From positions 4,913,463 to 4,977,462 of the forward strand of contig CM021318.1 in assembly GCA_010645155.1 (NCBI GenBank): DNA of 64,000 nt, given 5' to 3'. A program made the translations under genes and the position numbers. Source of the DNA: Tigriopus japonicus (lineage: Eukaryota > Arthropoda > Copepoda > Harpacticoida > Harpacticidae). The notes below the pieces were generated by a model that worked only from the letters and a program-made list of their open reading frames with translations, had not been told where the DNA came from and searched no databases. Positions 1 to 12,016 of this stretch are shown here, piece by piece (within the stretch, counting starts at the first letter, position 1; each line of letters starts with the position of its first letter).

Positions 1-3000
1 GCCTCTTTTACTCAGCATGATATGAAAAAATCTAATAAAGCATCCATATTTCATGCCTCTTGCAATTCTTTTTCGTGTTTGCATACCAAGGAAACCTGGG
101 TTGAAGGAGATCCATAAAATCCCCAATGCGTGACTTGACACTAACAAAACCATCTTACAGCCTCTAATGGTTATTCAGAAATCAATTGGAAATTGCAGAA
201 TAAATGATGCCAACGACCGATCTTCGAAAACAGAATGATGCAAACTGGCCATTTGGTCTCGGTGTGATGTCTTGAAATCTGTTTGGTGTTGTAGGTTTCA
301 TAGAATTAACTACAGCAGGAAACGGTTGCAGAAATATGAATTATTATGCGAGAGCTTTGACCTAGTCCATTGTTGGCAGGCACCTGAACTGAGGCTACAA
401 ATCTGAATTAACATATGAATAGATCTGATGATATTTTGCCCTCCAACGTGTGCAAGTTGTGTATTCGAGTTCTTACCACAAACAGAAAGTACAATGCAGT
501 TCTCTGGACATTTTAACAAACAAGTGTTGGCGATAAAAATATTTTTGATGTTTAATTCGCAAGCTAACTTTGGATCATTTTACAATGGGGGTTTTTTAAG
601 CACTAATATTCCATTAAGTGCTTAACAGAGGCTTGTAGCTGTACTCTATACTTTCCTGGCTAAATTGTTATACATTTTTAATGGAACATGGTTTTACATG
701 GTTTTAAGGTTACCTCCGCGAACTTTTAAACTAAAATGCATAAAGTTTTAATTTCAAGTAGAGAAATAATTTCAAAATATTTTGAATATGGAACTAGTTT
801 CTGGCGCATTTGTCAATCGATCTTATTATCATTTAGAACAAAGATATGACGATTAAAGTGACCAAAACAGATGTCTCTTCTTGTGCCTGATAAACATCAC
901 GAAAATAGCAATTTTGACTCAATTTATATAAAAGTGTGTGTCTTGCTTGCTCTGCTGTAAACATTCATAACGCAGCAAAAAAAATCTCAATTTCATTGCT
1001 ACGACATTTGCAGAAACCCTGGGATGAAATTGACATGCTTCCTTTTTGTGATGCCCTTTTCTTTGAACCTCAGTTGTCAGTTCCTGAGCGGTCGTAAACT
1101 AGCCCTATTTTATGCGTATTGTTGCACTCATTGTTCTGGGACAGGCATTACAAAGTATCATCTCCTGGGGTTTTGTCCAGGGTAGCCTAACACTTTTTGG
1201 TGTGGCGTTACTCCTCAAATACTAACAAGAGTCTAAAGTTGCCATAAACTGTCTGACACCTACTTTTACTCTTGCTCTTGAACTGCTTTGTAACGCAAAT
1301 ATTGTAAGGTAAAACGCATCAAATGTTTAAAACAAACCAGGCGTCCATGATCGTTTGAGTTTGAGCTTTTAGTATCCGCCCATTTCTATCTGAATAGGCC
1401 TCAGAGGTTGTTGGTATTGTCTGTTGAGATTGGGATTTGATATGCATACCAGGTATCAGCAAAGATGGTCACGAATCCCTGGTTTAGTTACTTCATGAGG
1501 TTTGAAAGTATTCATTTTATATTTGAGCATTGGTTCATCATTTATTGAGAATTAATACCTTTTTCAAGAACTAGAGGGATTTGTTTTCAAAGGTTCAACT
1601 ATTGCTTATCTGATCTATTGCAATAGTGACTAAATCAATTTTCCTTCGGAGAAGAAACCTAAGGTTTAAAACACATTGGTACATCCTAGAGACCGAAAAA
1701 GTAAAATGAAATGAACGTTAAAAAGCAATCAAAATCCTCTTAGATGTACAAGGCAGATTTAGTTTGGTTCACAACTTAGTAAACGTTTTAGTCTAGTTTT
1801 GATTTTGCCAAATGCAAAGAAGTTCTTATTTCAGGGAACAAATGAAAGGGTATTTTTTAGCAATGCCCATCTCTGAAGGTCACTCATTGCGGAGATTAAG
1901 TCCCATAAAGAACCAGCTTTTTATGGTATGATTCCTCTCTCATTGAAAAAAGAATCATGACATTTCATGGAAGTGAGTCGGCGACCAGAGGAAAATACAA
2001 GTAATGACCTGATATCTCAACATATTTTATACCCGAATTTTTGCCCACCGTGTCTCAAATTTGCTTATTGAACACAAAACGGAGATTCTAATGGGAGAGC
2101 TCGCCCAGTAAAAGCCATGAAAAGTAATGAGAAGATCACAAGAAATGGATCTGTGCTTGAGGCACGAGCGAAAGAATTTGGGAATGGGTATTGATTTTGC
2201 TCGTGAGCTTTCAAGTCTTGCCCATGAGGCTTTGAATATGTTTCTAAATGGGTACGTTTGGTGTTACTGAAATCAAAGAGGTTTATGGCCCCATCAATAG
2301 CCGTAATGTCAGATGCCTATAGCACAAAACCACAACTTCAAAACTACGTACTGCTAACGTCTATGTAGAATAAAACGGTTTCATGGCCAATTTCAAACTC
2401 CAAGAACACCTTCGTTGCTCTAACGAATCCTTGTCTAACATAAAAGCAATCCAATCGTTGCTGAAATTCTTATATGATTACATGATTAACGTTCCTGCGC
2501 TAATGAATTTAACACTCAAAAGTGACAAATTTTCGACGTTTTGGCTATTTTTTACTTTACAGATTGTTGAAATACGACGTGCGGTTCCAGTCATGTAAAA
2601 ATATACGATGGAACTTTAAAAAAAGCTGCTATAGTTTTAGGTTTGAATAGTCTCACCTACCATTCTCTAAGAGTTTTTTTCCAAAACTTTAGTTCCCACT
2701 TCAGCCATTTACCATTTTAGAGGTTTTTTTTACCATTTTTAAGGTTATATTTATTTGCCAGAAATTTGCACTGCACCCCTGCTCATTATATTATGCGTGT
2801 AAAATAACGTAACCACGTTTCAAAAGGGATGTTTTGCCTCTGGAGGTGTTTGAGTGAATAACTTGGCCAGACCTCTCACCAAAAAAAATAGCTGAGGCTA
2901 TTAAAATGCGAAAACACCAAACGCCGTCGATAATGACCGCCCACTTTTCGAGGAGCTTGGTACCCATTTGTGAATGTACGTATGCAGCATATTGAGAGGT

Positions 3001-4125
3001 CAGGTTACTTGGTGCAAAAATTAAGGGATCACCTCGAGAATGTCGGAATTTGATATTCTTCTTCAGACTACAACTCCACATTTGAATTCAAGAAGCAAAG
3101 AAGTCCTATTGTGAAGATGATCTTGACTTATCTTGACCATGTTTTGTCACGACTCCTTTTGATTAAGACGTTTTACGATCATGTCTTGACATTCTAGCGT
3201 TTTTTTGCTAAGTTTAGGCATTACAATGGGAGAAGTGGCTGGTTGACTGTAGTTTATCGTTGTTAAACAAAATCAATATTTTTTTCGGTATCGTCAAGAC
3301 AAATGGTATTGCCTAAACTCTAAAGTGAAACAAGATTGGTGACCTAAAAAGAGCAATCGCATATTTATTATAGAAATCTTATTACTTATTACTATAGTCT
3401 TGTATTTCACATACGCTTCTGTATGTAAGTGTATCTGTAATGAATTGGGGACAATGTCCTGAAATCTAACTCTGTAATTCATAATAATCTATTCAAGAAC
3501 ATTCAATCTTCATGAAAGGTAAAAAATCACATTGAAGCCAAACAAACGTCTTCCTCAAGTTTTGCATTTTTTTGTGTGATTGCACCATAAACGCTCTTAT
3601 GTGCAGATATTCCAACGATTGCATTGAAATGGACTTGCCATTAATTGTGACCTGTCACATCATGGTACATTTTGGCCTTGCTGTTGCTATGCTCATGATT
3701 TGCCATGAAGTACGTACGCTGGACAACACATGTTTCTAGTAAGCACAAGGGTTGGTTTCATCCATTAACACTAGAAAAATATGCTTGCATATATATTTAA
3801 TGGATTTGTTAAGGTTTTATGGAAAATCAAAATCTAAGACCTGTGCAAACTTTGAGATTTTGTTTTGTGCTTTGAACCTATTTTATGAGCGTTAAACCTT
3901 TCAACCTTGAAAATATGACGGTAAATGTCAAATGTCAAATGAAAGAGCCACCACAATTTGAATAAACCCGTCAAGAAAATAACACAAAAATACGGTATTA
4001 GTATTTGCAATATTCCATACTCGAAACCCTAAGGAAAAAATCAACAGATCCTAAAACTCTAATTTAAAAATACCAAATTTCACGATTTTCATGTAAAAAC
4101 CGCAAGAAACCTATCGAAATGTTCT
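1..4125. other. Gene-poor AT-rich stretch
   Basis: I see no convincing coding exon, RNA gene or complete mobile element here. Open frames are short (under 100 codons), lack codon-bias or domain signal, and overlap each other on both strands. The sequence is AT-rich with scattered homopolymer runs. It ends at an assembly gap, so any gene extending into the gap would be missed. Confidence 0.5.
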
Positions 4126-4985
4126 NNNNNNNNNNNNNNNNNNNNNNNNNNNNNNNNNNNNNNNNNNNNNNNNNNNNNNNNNNNNNNNNNNNNNNNNNNN
4201 NNNNNNNNNNNNNNNNNNNNNNNNNNNNNNNNNNNNNNNNNNNNNNNNNNNNNNNNNNNNNNNNNNNNNNNNNNNNNNNNNNNNNNNNNNNNNNNNNNNN
4301 NNNNNNNNNNNNNNNNNNNNNNNNNNNNNNNNNNNNNNNNNNNNNNNNNNNNNNNNNNNNNNNNNNNNNNNNNNNNNNNNNNNNNNNNNNNNNNNNNNNN
4401 NNNNNNNNNNNNNNNNNNNNNNNNNNNNNNNNNNNNNNNNNNNNNNNNNNNNNNNNNNNNNNNNNNNNNNNNNNNNNNNNNNNNNNNNNNNNNNNNNNNN
4501 NNNNNNNNNNNNNNNNNNNNNNNNNNNNNNNNNNNNNNNNNNNNNNNNNNNNNNNNNNNNNNNNNNNNNNNNNNNNNNNNNNNNNNNNNNNNNNNNNNNN
4601 NNNNNNNNNNNNNNNNNNNNNNNNNNNNNNNNNNNNNNNNNNNNNNNNNNNNNNNNNNNNNNNNNNNNNNNNNNNNNNNNNNNNNNNNNNNNNNNNNNNN
4701 NNNNNNNNNNNNNNNNNNNNNNNNNNNNNNNNNNNNNNNNNNNNNNNNNNNNNNNNNNNNNNNNNNNNNNNNNNNNNNNNNNNNNNNNNNNNNNNNNNNN
4801 NNNNNNNNNNNNNNNNNNNNNNNNNNNNNNNNNNNNNNNNNNNNNNNNNNNNNNNNNNNNNNNNNNNNNNNNNNNNNNNNNNNNNNNNNNNNNNNNNNNN
4901 NNNNNNNNNNNNNNNNNNNNNNNNNNNNNNNNNNNNNNNNNNNNNNNNNNNNNNNNNNNNNNNNNNNNNNNNNNNNNNNNNNNNN
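4126..4985. other. Assembly gap (860 Ns)
   Basis: An unbroken run of 860 N characters. The open frames spanning it are artefacts of translating N. The flanks are AT-rich; GGGTTTCG-like bases on the left and AGGGTACGAAAC on the right hint weakly at a repeat that could have broken the assembly. Confidence 0.99.
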
Positions 4986-5919
4986 AATAATACATAAAAT
5001 TTCCAAATATTTCAACTACTTACAAGAGCACATTTTTAGGGTACGAAACCTTTCGAAAGTTTCACACTCATGATTAATAGCTTGAATATGATGGTAGTTT
5101 GCTTTATTTTTTGCCTTATTTGGTCTTACTGATAAACTCAAATTCAAAGTCTCTTTCTATCTAAATGAGAGCAAATGTGTGCGAAAAATGTGTCTTATTA
5201 AACCAGATCAACCCAAAGGTTGCTTGACAAGTTCAACTCAGCCATCCTTATTGATGAAAGGTTAGTGCATGATATGTCTCCTCTAGAACAAATGCATAAT
5301 GAAGGAACTGGAATCAGGCGTTATTCTGGCGGTTTTTTGAAAAAAATCTGGCGGCGAATTTCGATATCTGGCGTTTTTGACAGGGTGATCTGGCGTTTTT
5401 GGTCTCCAATTACCTGGCAGCCCTGGCACTGAGTAGCCAACACACCAACTGATGTACTTGTGGTGAACGGAGCTTGCTCCTAATACCGGTATTGAGTAAG
5501 CAAAGCATGCTAGTTGGATAGTACGAATGTCCGTGGTTGAACTGATTTTCAGGGTTGAAAAATCGTAACGGAAGTCCCAAAAAGGATAAGTTGGTCAACA
5601 AAATACCATATGCACCCACAAATGAAGGGAGGAATGGTCAAGATCCGACATCACTCGTTTCATTTTAATTATCGCCCCTCGGGCTGACGCCCTCGGGTCG
5701 CCAATAAAATGAAACTCCCTCCGCCGGATTTTGGCCATTACTCCCTTCCTTTGCACGTGCATAAATAGTATTATCAGGCTCCTTTTTCCTTACTTTGCTG
5801 CCCTCCCACTTAATGATTGTATGGATTTCGTGGAAGCTGATCCTCTTGATGACTTTTCAGGCAAGGAGAAATGGATTTATAAAGACCATTCCTGATTAAC
5901 CCCTTGTTCAAGGGTTTTC
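4986..5919. other. Intergenic, repeat fragments only
   Basis: No gene is seen. Around 5325-5425 the motif TCTGGCG recurs four times at about 20-22 bp spacing and ends with CAATTACCTGGCAGCCCTG. That last motif recurs almost unchanged at 28808-28826 and its reverse complement begins CAGGG, like a hAT terminus. At about 5666-5710 a GC-rich patch contains CCCTCGGG twice and is bracketed by TTTCATTTT and AAAATGAAA, suggesting a small hairpin. Confidence 0.4.
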
Positions 5920-6171
5920 AATGGAACAGTGTAATCTAGGTTTGTAGCCCCTTTTTTAAATGTTGCGCTGGGGCCTCGCTCCCAGTTTTTTCCGCCTGTG
6001 GTAGCTTGGAAAAAGTGCGAGTGGTTCAGCTTAAAGGTGATTAATCAGACTTGTGTTAAACCTATTGTCAAAATGAGAACAGAATTGACTAGGGTAGAGA
6101 CATATGTAAGTCATCAAACAACTGATCTCAAAATTGGTTGATGAAATGTTGAGTATTTTGGGATCTAAAAC
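5920..6171 (+). repeat. Left arm of 252-bp inverted repeat
   Basis: This segment is the near-identical reverse complement of 8544-8795; by eye only a handful of bases differ. It starts AATGGAACAGTGTAAT and ends GGGATCTAAAAC. The two arms enclose about 2.4 kb that includes a LINE-like reverse transcriptase remnant. It could be a large foldback element or two opposite-orientation copies of one dispersed repeat. I see no clear target-site duplication outside the arms. Confidence 0.85.
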
Positions 6172-7640
6172 AAGCCAATGTTATAACTGATTGGGTCCGA
6201 CTGTACACTCGTAAATTGTGCGACAAATCATTGACTTGAAGAATAGGCATGCCATTATTTTTGTCAAATTGAAAGTACTCCACGCCCAGTTTTGGTCATT
6301 TTTAGCAGGAGTTGGCCTTTAATGTTACCAATACTACGTGTTATATATCTCATGGCTCGTAAGATCCAGCTTTTTGGCCTTCCGATACTTAGAAATCAAG
6401 GAGATGCATAATTCTGGGGTACGACTGGACATTTTAGCATCAAGCAGTTGCGAGCCAGGTGTATGCACGTCTCAATTTTCCTGATCGCGATGAACAAGAG
6501 AGAGTCGCCTCTCAATAAAGGAGCTCAGAAAGTGCGTCTGCAGGGTGTGCCATATTAAAATGAACAAAGAAAATGAAAATGGCCTGAAATATATCAATGG
6601 AATCATTCTGCATAGGTGCCTTCTATCTGTCCATATAGTTTTCAATATTGCAATAAAGGCACTAAGATTGGCTTTTACTATCAAAGGTTCAAAATAAATA
6701 GCAAAAAACGAAGCCTTCAAAGACCTACATACAGCGTATAGAAACATTAAAAATGACTAATACAATAGTTGGAAACCTTAAAATAGCAAATGAAATGACA
6801 TGAACTTGTATATTTCGAATTTGAGGGTGAAGCAATACTGATGTCATTTGTATTTGTCCATTTTTCCCAATATGGCTCTTTGAGTTTAAATCTTTGATTT
6901 CTTTTTTCTCATCTTATAAAAAATGGCTGAAAACTGCATATAGCAACTTGAAATCTGCACCTTACTATTTTCTCTCTCATGGAAGCCATTACAATTGGAA
7001 AGGGGATAAGGATTGAGATCTCAAAGGAAGGGAGCAACATTTACTGCAAATAAATAATGTTAAAATAATCTTTCCCCCAAAAAGACACATTTCGAAACTG
7101 AGAATGGATTAAAAGAGGCATAAGCTTGCTTCTACTAGGTGAATTTCATTGACAAGGTGCTTCTAAGAAAAATACATTTTACTAGGCCAGTTTTCAAGTG
7201 GTACACCCTGTAGATGATCTTGTTCATGATGGCAGCGAAGTTAGCCCAAACCTCTACCCTCTAAAATTACCACTCATCCCTGTCTTTAGAGGTCAATGAT
7301 TGACGACAAAACGTTGATATTTTTAGACTTAGATGTGATGATCTTCAGCTGTACGTCTTTCTTGCAAAAAAATATCTGACAAAATTGGTTTGGGAATGGA
7401 TGCATTTTCGATTATGATATCCTTTTCACATAAGTTGTGTAGAAAATGTGGAGGATGTTCATGGAATCTTTGAAACATTGTTAAGTACCTGAACACTTTC
7501 CAAACTTTCAAAAAAGTAGTCCATGGTTCGTGCGTCCTCAACATCAGACGTTTTGTTTCATGACATGTTCGCTTGTGTTGTCGAAGAGAGTTGGGCGCAC
7601 AGAGCTTTTAAGAAAGAGAGATGGCAAATTTTGGTTTTGG
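6172..7640. other. Inter-arm spacer without recognisable gene
   Basis: This is sequence between the inverted repeat arms. Open frames are short and show no family signature. The lower part grades into the LINE remnant that becomes recognisable near 7640. Confidence 0.4.
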
Positions 7641-8470
7641 ATGAATTTGTCATTTTTTGCCATTTAACAGATTCTTGTTCCTTGTTTCTCCTACTCAATC
7701 TCTTGAATCCTGGGTCAGGGCAAATTTCCCTCCGCATTAAATTTACCATTAGTGAAAGGAAGCAAATCCTGAGGCTGAAGGATCATTGAGTGGCATGAAC
7801 AATTTTAAAAACCACACTTGCTTCACCTAGATGGCTCTCACATGACTTAGCATGCCCTCAGCAAATCCTACCTGGGTGTGTTCTCTTGTTCTCAAAATTA
7901 ACAACTCACCATCAGAGCAAGCCTTCTTAAGGAAGCAAAGTTAAGCTTCAGTCAAAGAGAAAATGACAATCAGTGCCATCTTGAGGTAGAAACAGTTGTG
8001 AGCGCTTCCATTTAGTCCTTAGCCGTAATTTGTGATTACTCAGCATGGCTTTTTGATTTTTGAACACAATAATGTCGTAGCTGATCTCTAAAAGACTTGC
8101 AATATGAAGAGAAATCCACTTTCAGATGGAAGCTACAATTTTGGCAACAAGTGTAAGTTGAGGATAGAGCACTAGTTGAGGATAGATCTGCAATCAAGAG
8201 AATTTGGCCCTGTTTTGGCTCCATCTAGTGGCGATTTTTGTAACCTTCATTTAAAATTCTTCGTTCCACAAAGTTCCATTGTAGGTCTGCTCTTTTCCAT
8301 CATTTTCATTGCCCCTCTTAATAACCTTGCCACAAACGCCAGTATTTCATCCTATGTTTAAGATCCAAAATTAGTTTGAGAAGGAATGGTTAGGACTCAA
8401 AAAGTTAAGTTGATTAGTTGGAGAAGGTCTTCGCTCTTTTGCATGAAGTTCTGCCATTTTCTGCAAGTAT
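7640..8470 (+). pseudogene. Degenerate LINE reverse transcriptase remnant
   Basis: Two blocks align by eye with the better preserved LINE at 44.9-46.8 kb. The first, about 7655-7740, matches 45465-45540 around an ACAGATTCTTGT and GGGCAAATTTCCCTC core. The second, about 8280-8445, matches 45965-46120 and includes the equivalent of the ISSYADD catalytic block. Here the tyrosine is followed by a valine and a stop instead of ADD. The middle has diverged beyond recognition and several stops interrupt it, so it is non-functional. It lies immediately before the right arm of the 252-bp inverted repeat, which may be part of the same insertion history. Confidence 0.7.
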
Positions 8471-8543
8471 TTTTGCCTGGTGGCAGAAGTACGACATTCA
8501 TTTATTTGCCATCACTGAATGCAGTCAAGAACTGGAGATCATC

Positions 8544-8795
8544 GTTTTAGATCCCAAAATGCTCAACATTTCATCAACCAATTTTGAGATCGGTTGTTTG
8601 ATGACTTACATATGTCTCTACCCTAGTCAATTCTGTTCTCATTTTGACAATAGGTTTAACACAAGTCTGATTAATCACCTTTAAGCTGAACCACTCGCAC
8701 TTTTTCCAAGCTACCACAGGCGGAAAAAACTGGGAGCGAGGCCCCAGCGCAACATTAAAAAAAGCGGCTACAAATCTGGATTACACTGTTCCATT
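8544..8795 (-). repeat. Right arm of 252-bp inverted repeat
   Basis: This is the reverse-complement partner of 5920-6171. It contains CAACATTTCATCAACC and, near its end, GGATTACACTGTTCCATT. The match stops sharply at both ends, so the arm boundaries are well defined. Confidence 0.85.
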
Positions 8796-9678
8796 ATGCC
8801 AACAAAAAAATCATATCGTTTTTAATTTTAGATCTACAAAAAATATCTATCATCCATATCTCCTTTCACATTCAAAATCCAAAGATAATACTTTTTTTTT
8901 GTTTAAGGTTGTTTCAATTTAAAACCAAGTAGCTAGAGCTTCGTGTTGCCCGTTGGTGTTGCATCTTTTCTTTTCTTTTCCATTCTGTGCACCATGTAAC
9001 GTATTTGTGAAGTTCAATAACAAATAAAAGAAAAAAACGCTTCTCCAGAAAGCAGGGAAAAATTCAAAGGATATTAAAAAAAGAATTCTTTGTGACTGAA
9101 TGACATCTTCAAGAAACTTCGAATATACATGTAGAAATTATCCACAAAATTTAGATTTTGACAAAACTACCTTGGCGAAAACCCTTTTGACCATTGCAGT
9201 GTCAATGAAATTGGTTCAAATTGATCCAGTCAATCACGATGAGCTCTCGCAACCTGTTCTTTGAAATCCCATTCAATCACATCCAGAATTCAATTCAGTG
9301 GCGTAAATGGCTTTTTTCCAAAAAAGTGCATCCGTAATGTTTGAAATGTCCAACAATATCAGCCAGAGTACGTAGAATGACTGATTGGTTTGGAGCAAAC
9401 AGTTGACATTCAAAGAGGTCATGAACCAAACAAACAGCGATTTCAATCTCGATCTCATGTATCCCGTTGTCAGGGGAAAAAGTCTCCGAAAATGGTTCGT
9501 TCCATCTTGAATTGGCCTGTGCATTCTGACGTACGATAGTTGGCATTTCCCGCCGTCGTCGTCACTTTGTGGAATGGACCTTTCCCTCGTGGTCGAGGAG
9601 AGAAATCCCCGAGAATTTCGAGTCGGCAGTTGTTATCTGGTGCTTGAAGTGGCGAGATTGCACGATTGACACCGCACT
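8796..9678. other. Intergenic and presumed 5' region of the WKP-repeat gene
   Basis: No coding exon is seen. The last 150 bases before 9679 are less AT-rich than the rest and presumably hold the promoter and 5' UTR of the downstream secreted-protein gene. I cannot identify a TATA box or a unique start site. Overlapping minus-strand frames of 83 codons near 9273-9546 have no signature. Confidence 0.35.
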
Positions 9679-11406
9679 ATGAACAACCAGGTAAAATAAA
9701 AACGGAAACACTAGTTTTAACCTGAGCATACATCAAAATGTTTTAAACCTTTTGAAATGATTTCAGAAATTAGGTTTTGGGTTGTGCATAGTAACTATTC
9801 TCGGTCTGGTCAGCTCCCAAAATGAGCGGACCGATCTTGACGATCTCACGGTGAATTTCCGCATTGCGCCCGGTTGCGAGAAGAAGCTGTATCGTCGAGA
9901 CCCCAAGACAACTTCTTTGACTATTGAAGAGCAAAATCAATGTCAGGCAATATTTGATTGTGGGCCGTGGTGTGAAGGAGCCGAGTCTCAATGTAATGAA
10001 CAAACATTACCCATTTGTAATACTTATCGGAGAAGGGAGTGCGAAACTACGTACGAAACAATTTGCGTTCCCAGGAGGCAATCTCGACCAAAAAGAAGTT
10101 TGTCCCGAAAAAAGCGGACTTTTGGAAGGATCATTAGAGCAAAGAAAAAGATTCTTAGAAGGACCTTTGGCCACAGACATCAACAATCAAGCCATAGAAG
10201 ATCGTATTACTCGAGCGCCCATAAATACAACAGACCAACGAAAAAAACATTCTTTTCTTACGCTCATAACTCACAACCCTCGAATTTATTTTCGGGGAGT
10301 TCGCGTACTGTTTGGCGACCAAGCGGATCTTCTACATTATGGACAAAACCAGCTCAAACATTTTCAAAACCATCGTGGTCTTCGTCTGCAAAACCAATTA
10401 AAACAGTTTGGAAACCAAGCCCACCGGCGACGATCTGGAAGCCAGCCCATTCTACTAGTTCTGGTTCCAAATGGACCACATCTAGTGACACAAACTCGGG
10501 CACATGGGGTTCAGGTGTTTCCTCTCAAATTAGACCAAGCTCTAATGTCAATAACCATCAAACTTGGAAACCCCGACCACCGCCGAATCACTCTTCGGCA
10601 AGTTGGACGACACCAAGCCATTCCCATAGCCAAAGTGCCACAAGTATTTGGCAACCAAGCCATTCCTCAAGCTCTCCATCTCACGGGAGTTTAACCACCG
10701 TTTGGAAACCAAGTCACAGCCAAAGCCAATTTTCTCATGGAAACACGCAAACCATTTCAAAACCAAGTATCAGCCATCAGAGGCCATCTCATGGGACAAT
10801 TTGGAAACCATCCCAAACTTCGCCAATAATTTGGAAACCCACTCATGGAACTTCGCCCACAATTGTGAAGCCTATCCACCTTTCGCCATCTCAAGGGGCA
10901 TCATCAACAATTTGGAAGCCTCCAAAAGTTATCCAAAAACCCCAACCACCACCGAACAGTTCGTCCAGTTCAACCTCAACACACTTTGGTTCCTCATCCG
11001 GAAATGGGGCGTTTAGCGGTAGCAAACCACATTGGACAACTCGACCACCTCGACCATCTTGGCCAACAACTACAACGAAACCATCTCGCCCAATTTGGAA
11101 ACCACCCCAAACTTCGCCAATAATTTGGAAACCCACTCATGGAACTTCGCCCACAATTGTGAAGCCTATCCACCTTTCGCCATCCCAAGGGGCATCATCA
11201 ACAATTTGGAAGCCTCCAAAAGTTATCCAAAAACCCCAACCACCACCGAACAGTTCGTCCAATTCAACCTCAACACACTTTGGTTCCTCATCCGGAAATG
11301 GGGCGTTTGGCGGTAGCAAACCACATTGGACAACTCGACCACCTCGACCATCTTGGCCAACAACTACAACGAAACCATCTCGCCCAATTGTTGTTACTAC
11401 AACCGC

Positions 11407-11438
<32 letters not shown>

Positions 11439-12016
11439 CGACAACGACAACTCAATCGGAAGTAGAACAAAGTGATGAGGAAAGCACGTCTGACTTGGCC
11501 GATCAAATACCGGATGGAGCTTTTCAAACTCCATCAGCTGATCCAGGGCAAATTTGTTACAAACGACCCAAGAGAGAATGTGCTTGGGTTCCATTCAAGG
11601 AAAGTTGCAACTTTGGAAAAGTTACTACTTGTGCAGAGCCACCATTTGGTTGTCGCTATCGCTGCAACAAGGCCTACTTGTGCGCTGATTGCGACGCCAA
11701 CACCGATAGCCAACCTGACACTACATTTCGTCCAGCACAAACAACGACAACTTCAAGACCCACACCTTCAACGACCCAGACAACAACAACAAGACGAACA
11801 ACTCAACGAACCACATTTCGTCCCACAGGGCCCCGGCCAACTAACAGACCCGTAGGCCCACCCAATCCCAATGAATTTAACGAGAGACCAGACAATATTC
11901 CCAGACCTCCCGCGCCTCCTCCGCCAGGATTCGAAATTTTGCCTCCACCAATTTATGAAAACGATGCCTCTGATTCCATTATTCCGCTAAGACCCCCGGT
12001 TGAACCAAAGAGATGA
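9679..12016 (+). CDS. Secreted mucin-like WKP-repeat protein (753 aa)
   Basis: Proposed CDS join(9679..9690,9767..12016). The 12-base first exon encodes MNNQ and ends at a GTAAAA donor. The next exon follows TTTCAG in phase and completes a signal peptide (MNNQKLGFG then LCIVTILGLVSS), which supports this start over in-frame codons inside exon 2. The mature protein has an eight-cysteine block (about residues 40-105), a furin-like RPKR and a strongly basic stretch. A long Ser/Thr/Pro region follows with WKP, WRP and KPS motifs every 10-20 residues, then a poly-Thr run coded by ACA repeats. A second eight-cysteine block comes next, then a Pro/Thr-rich tail. The two Cys blocks flanking a glycosylation-prone core suggest an extracellular structural, cement, mucus or cuticle role. 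I do not recognise the family. A 294-bp unit is duplicated in frame inside the core. Confidence 0.8.
10796..11391 (+). repeat. In-frame tandem duplication, 294-bp unit x2
   Basis: Units at about 10796-11089 and 11090-11383 (matching on to about 11391) are nearly identical, with only about four or five base differences seen by eye. The unit is 98 codons, so it doubles a WKP/THG/SKPHW block without shifting frame. The near-identity points to a very recent duplication or to gene conversion, and length polymorphism is likely. Confidence 0.9.

Noticed and set aside
4089..5015. Three 290-308 codon open frames
   Set aside because: They consist almost entirely of translated Ns from the assembly gap.
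9924..11855. Several 80-256 codon frames on both strands over the WKP-repeat gene
   Set aside because: Shadow frames of a repetitive, stop-poor coding sequence; the signal peptide and Cys blocks fit only the called frame.
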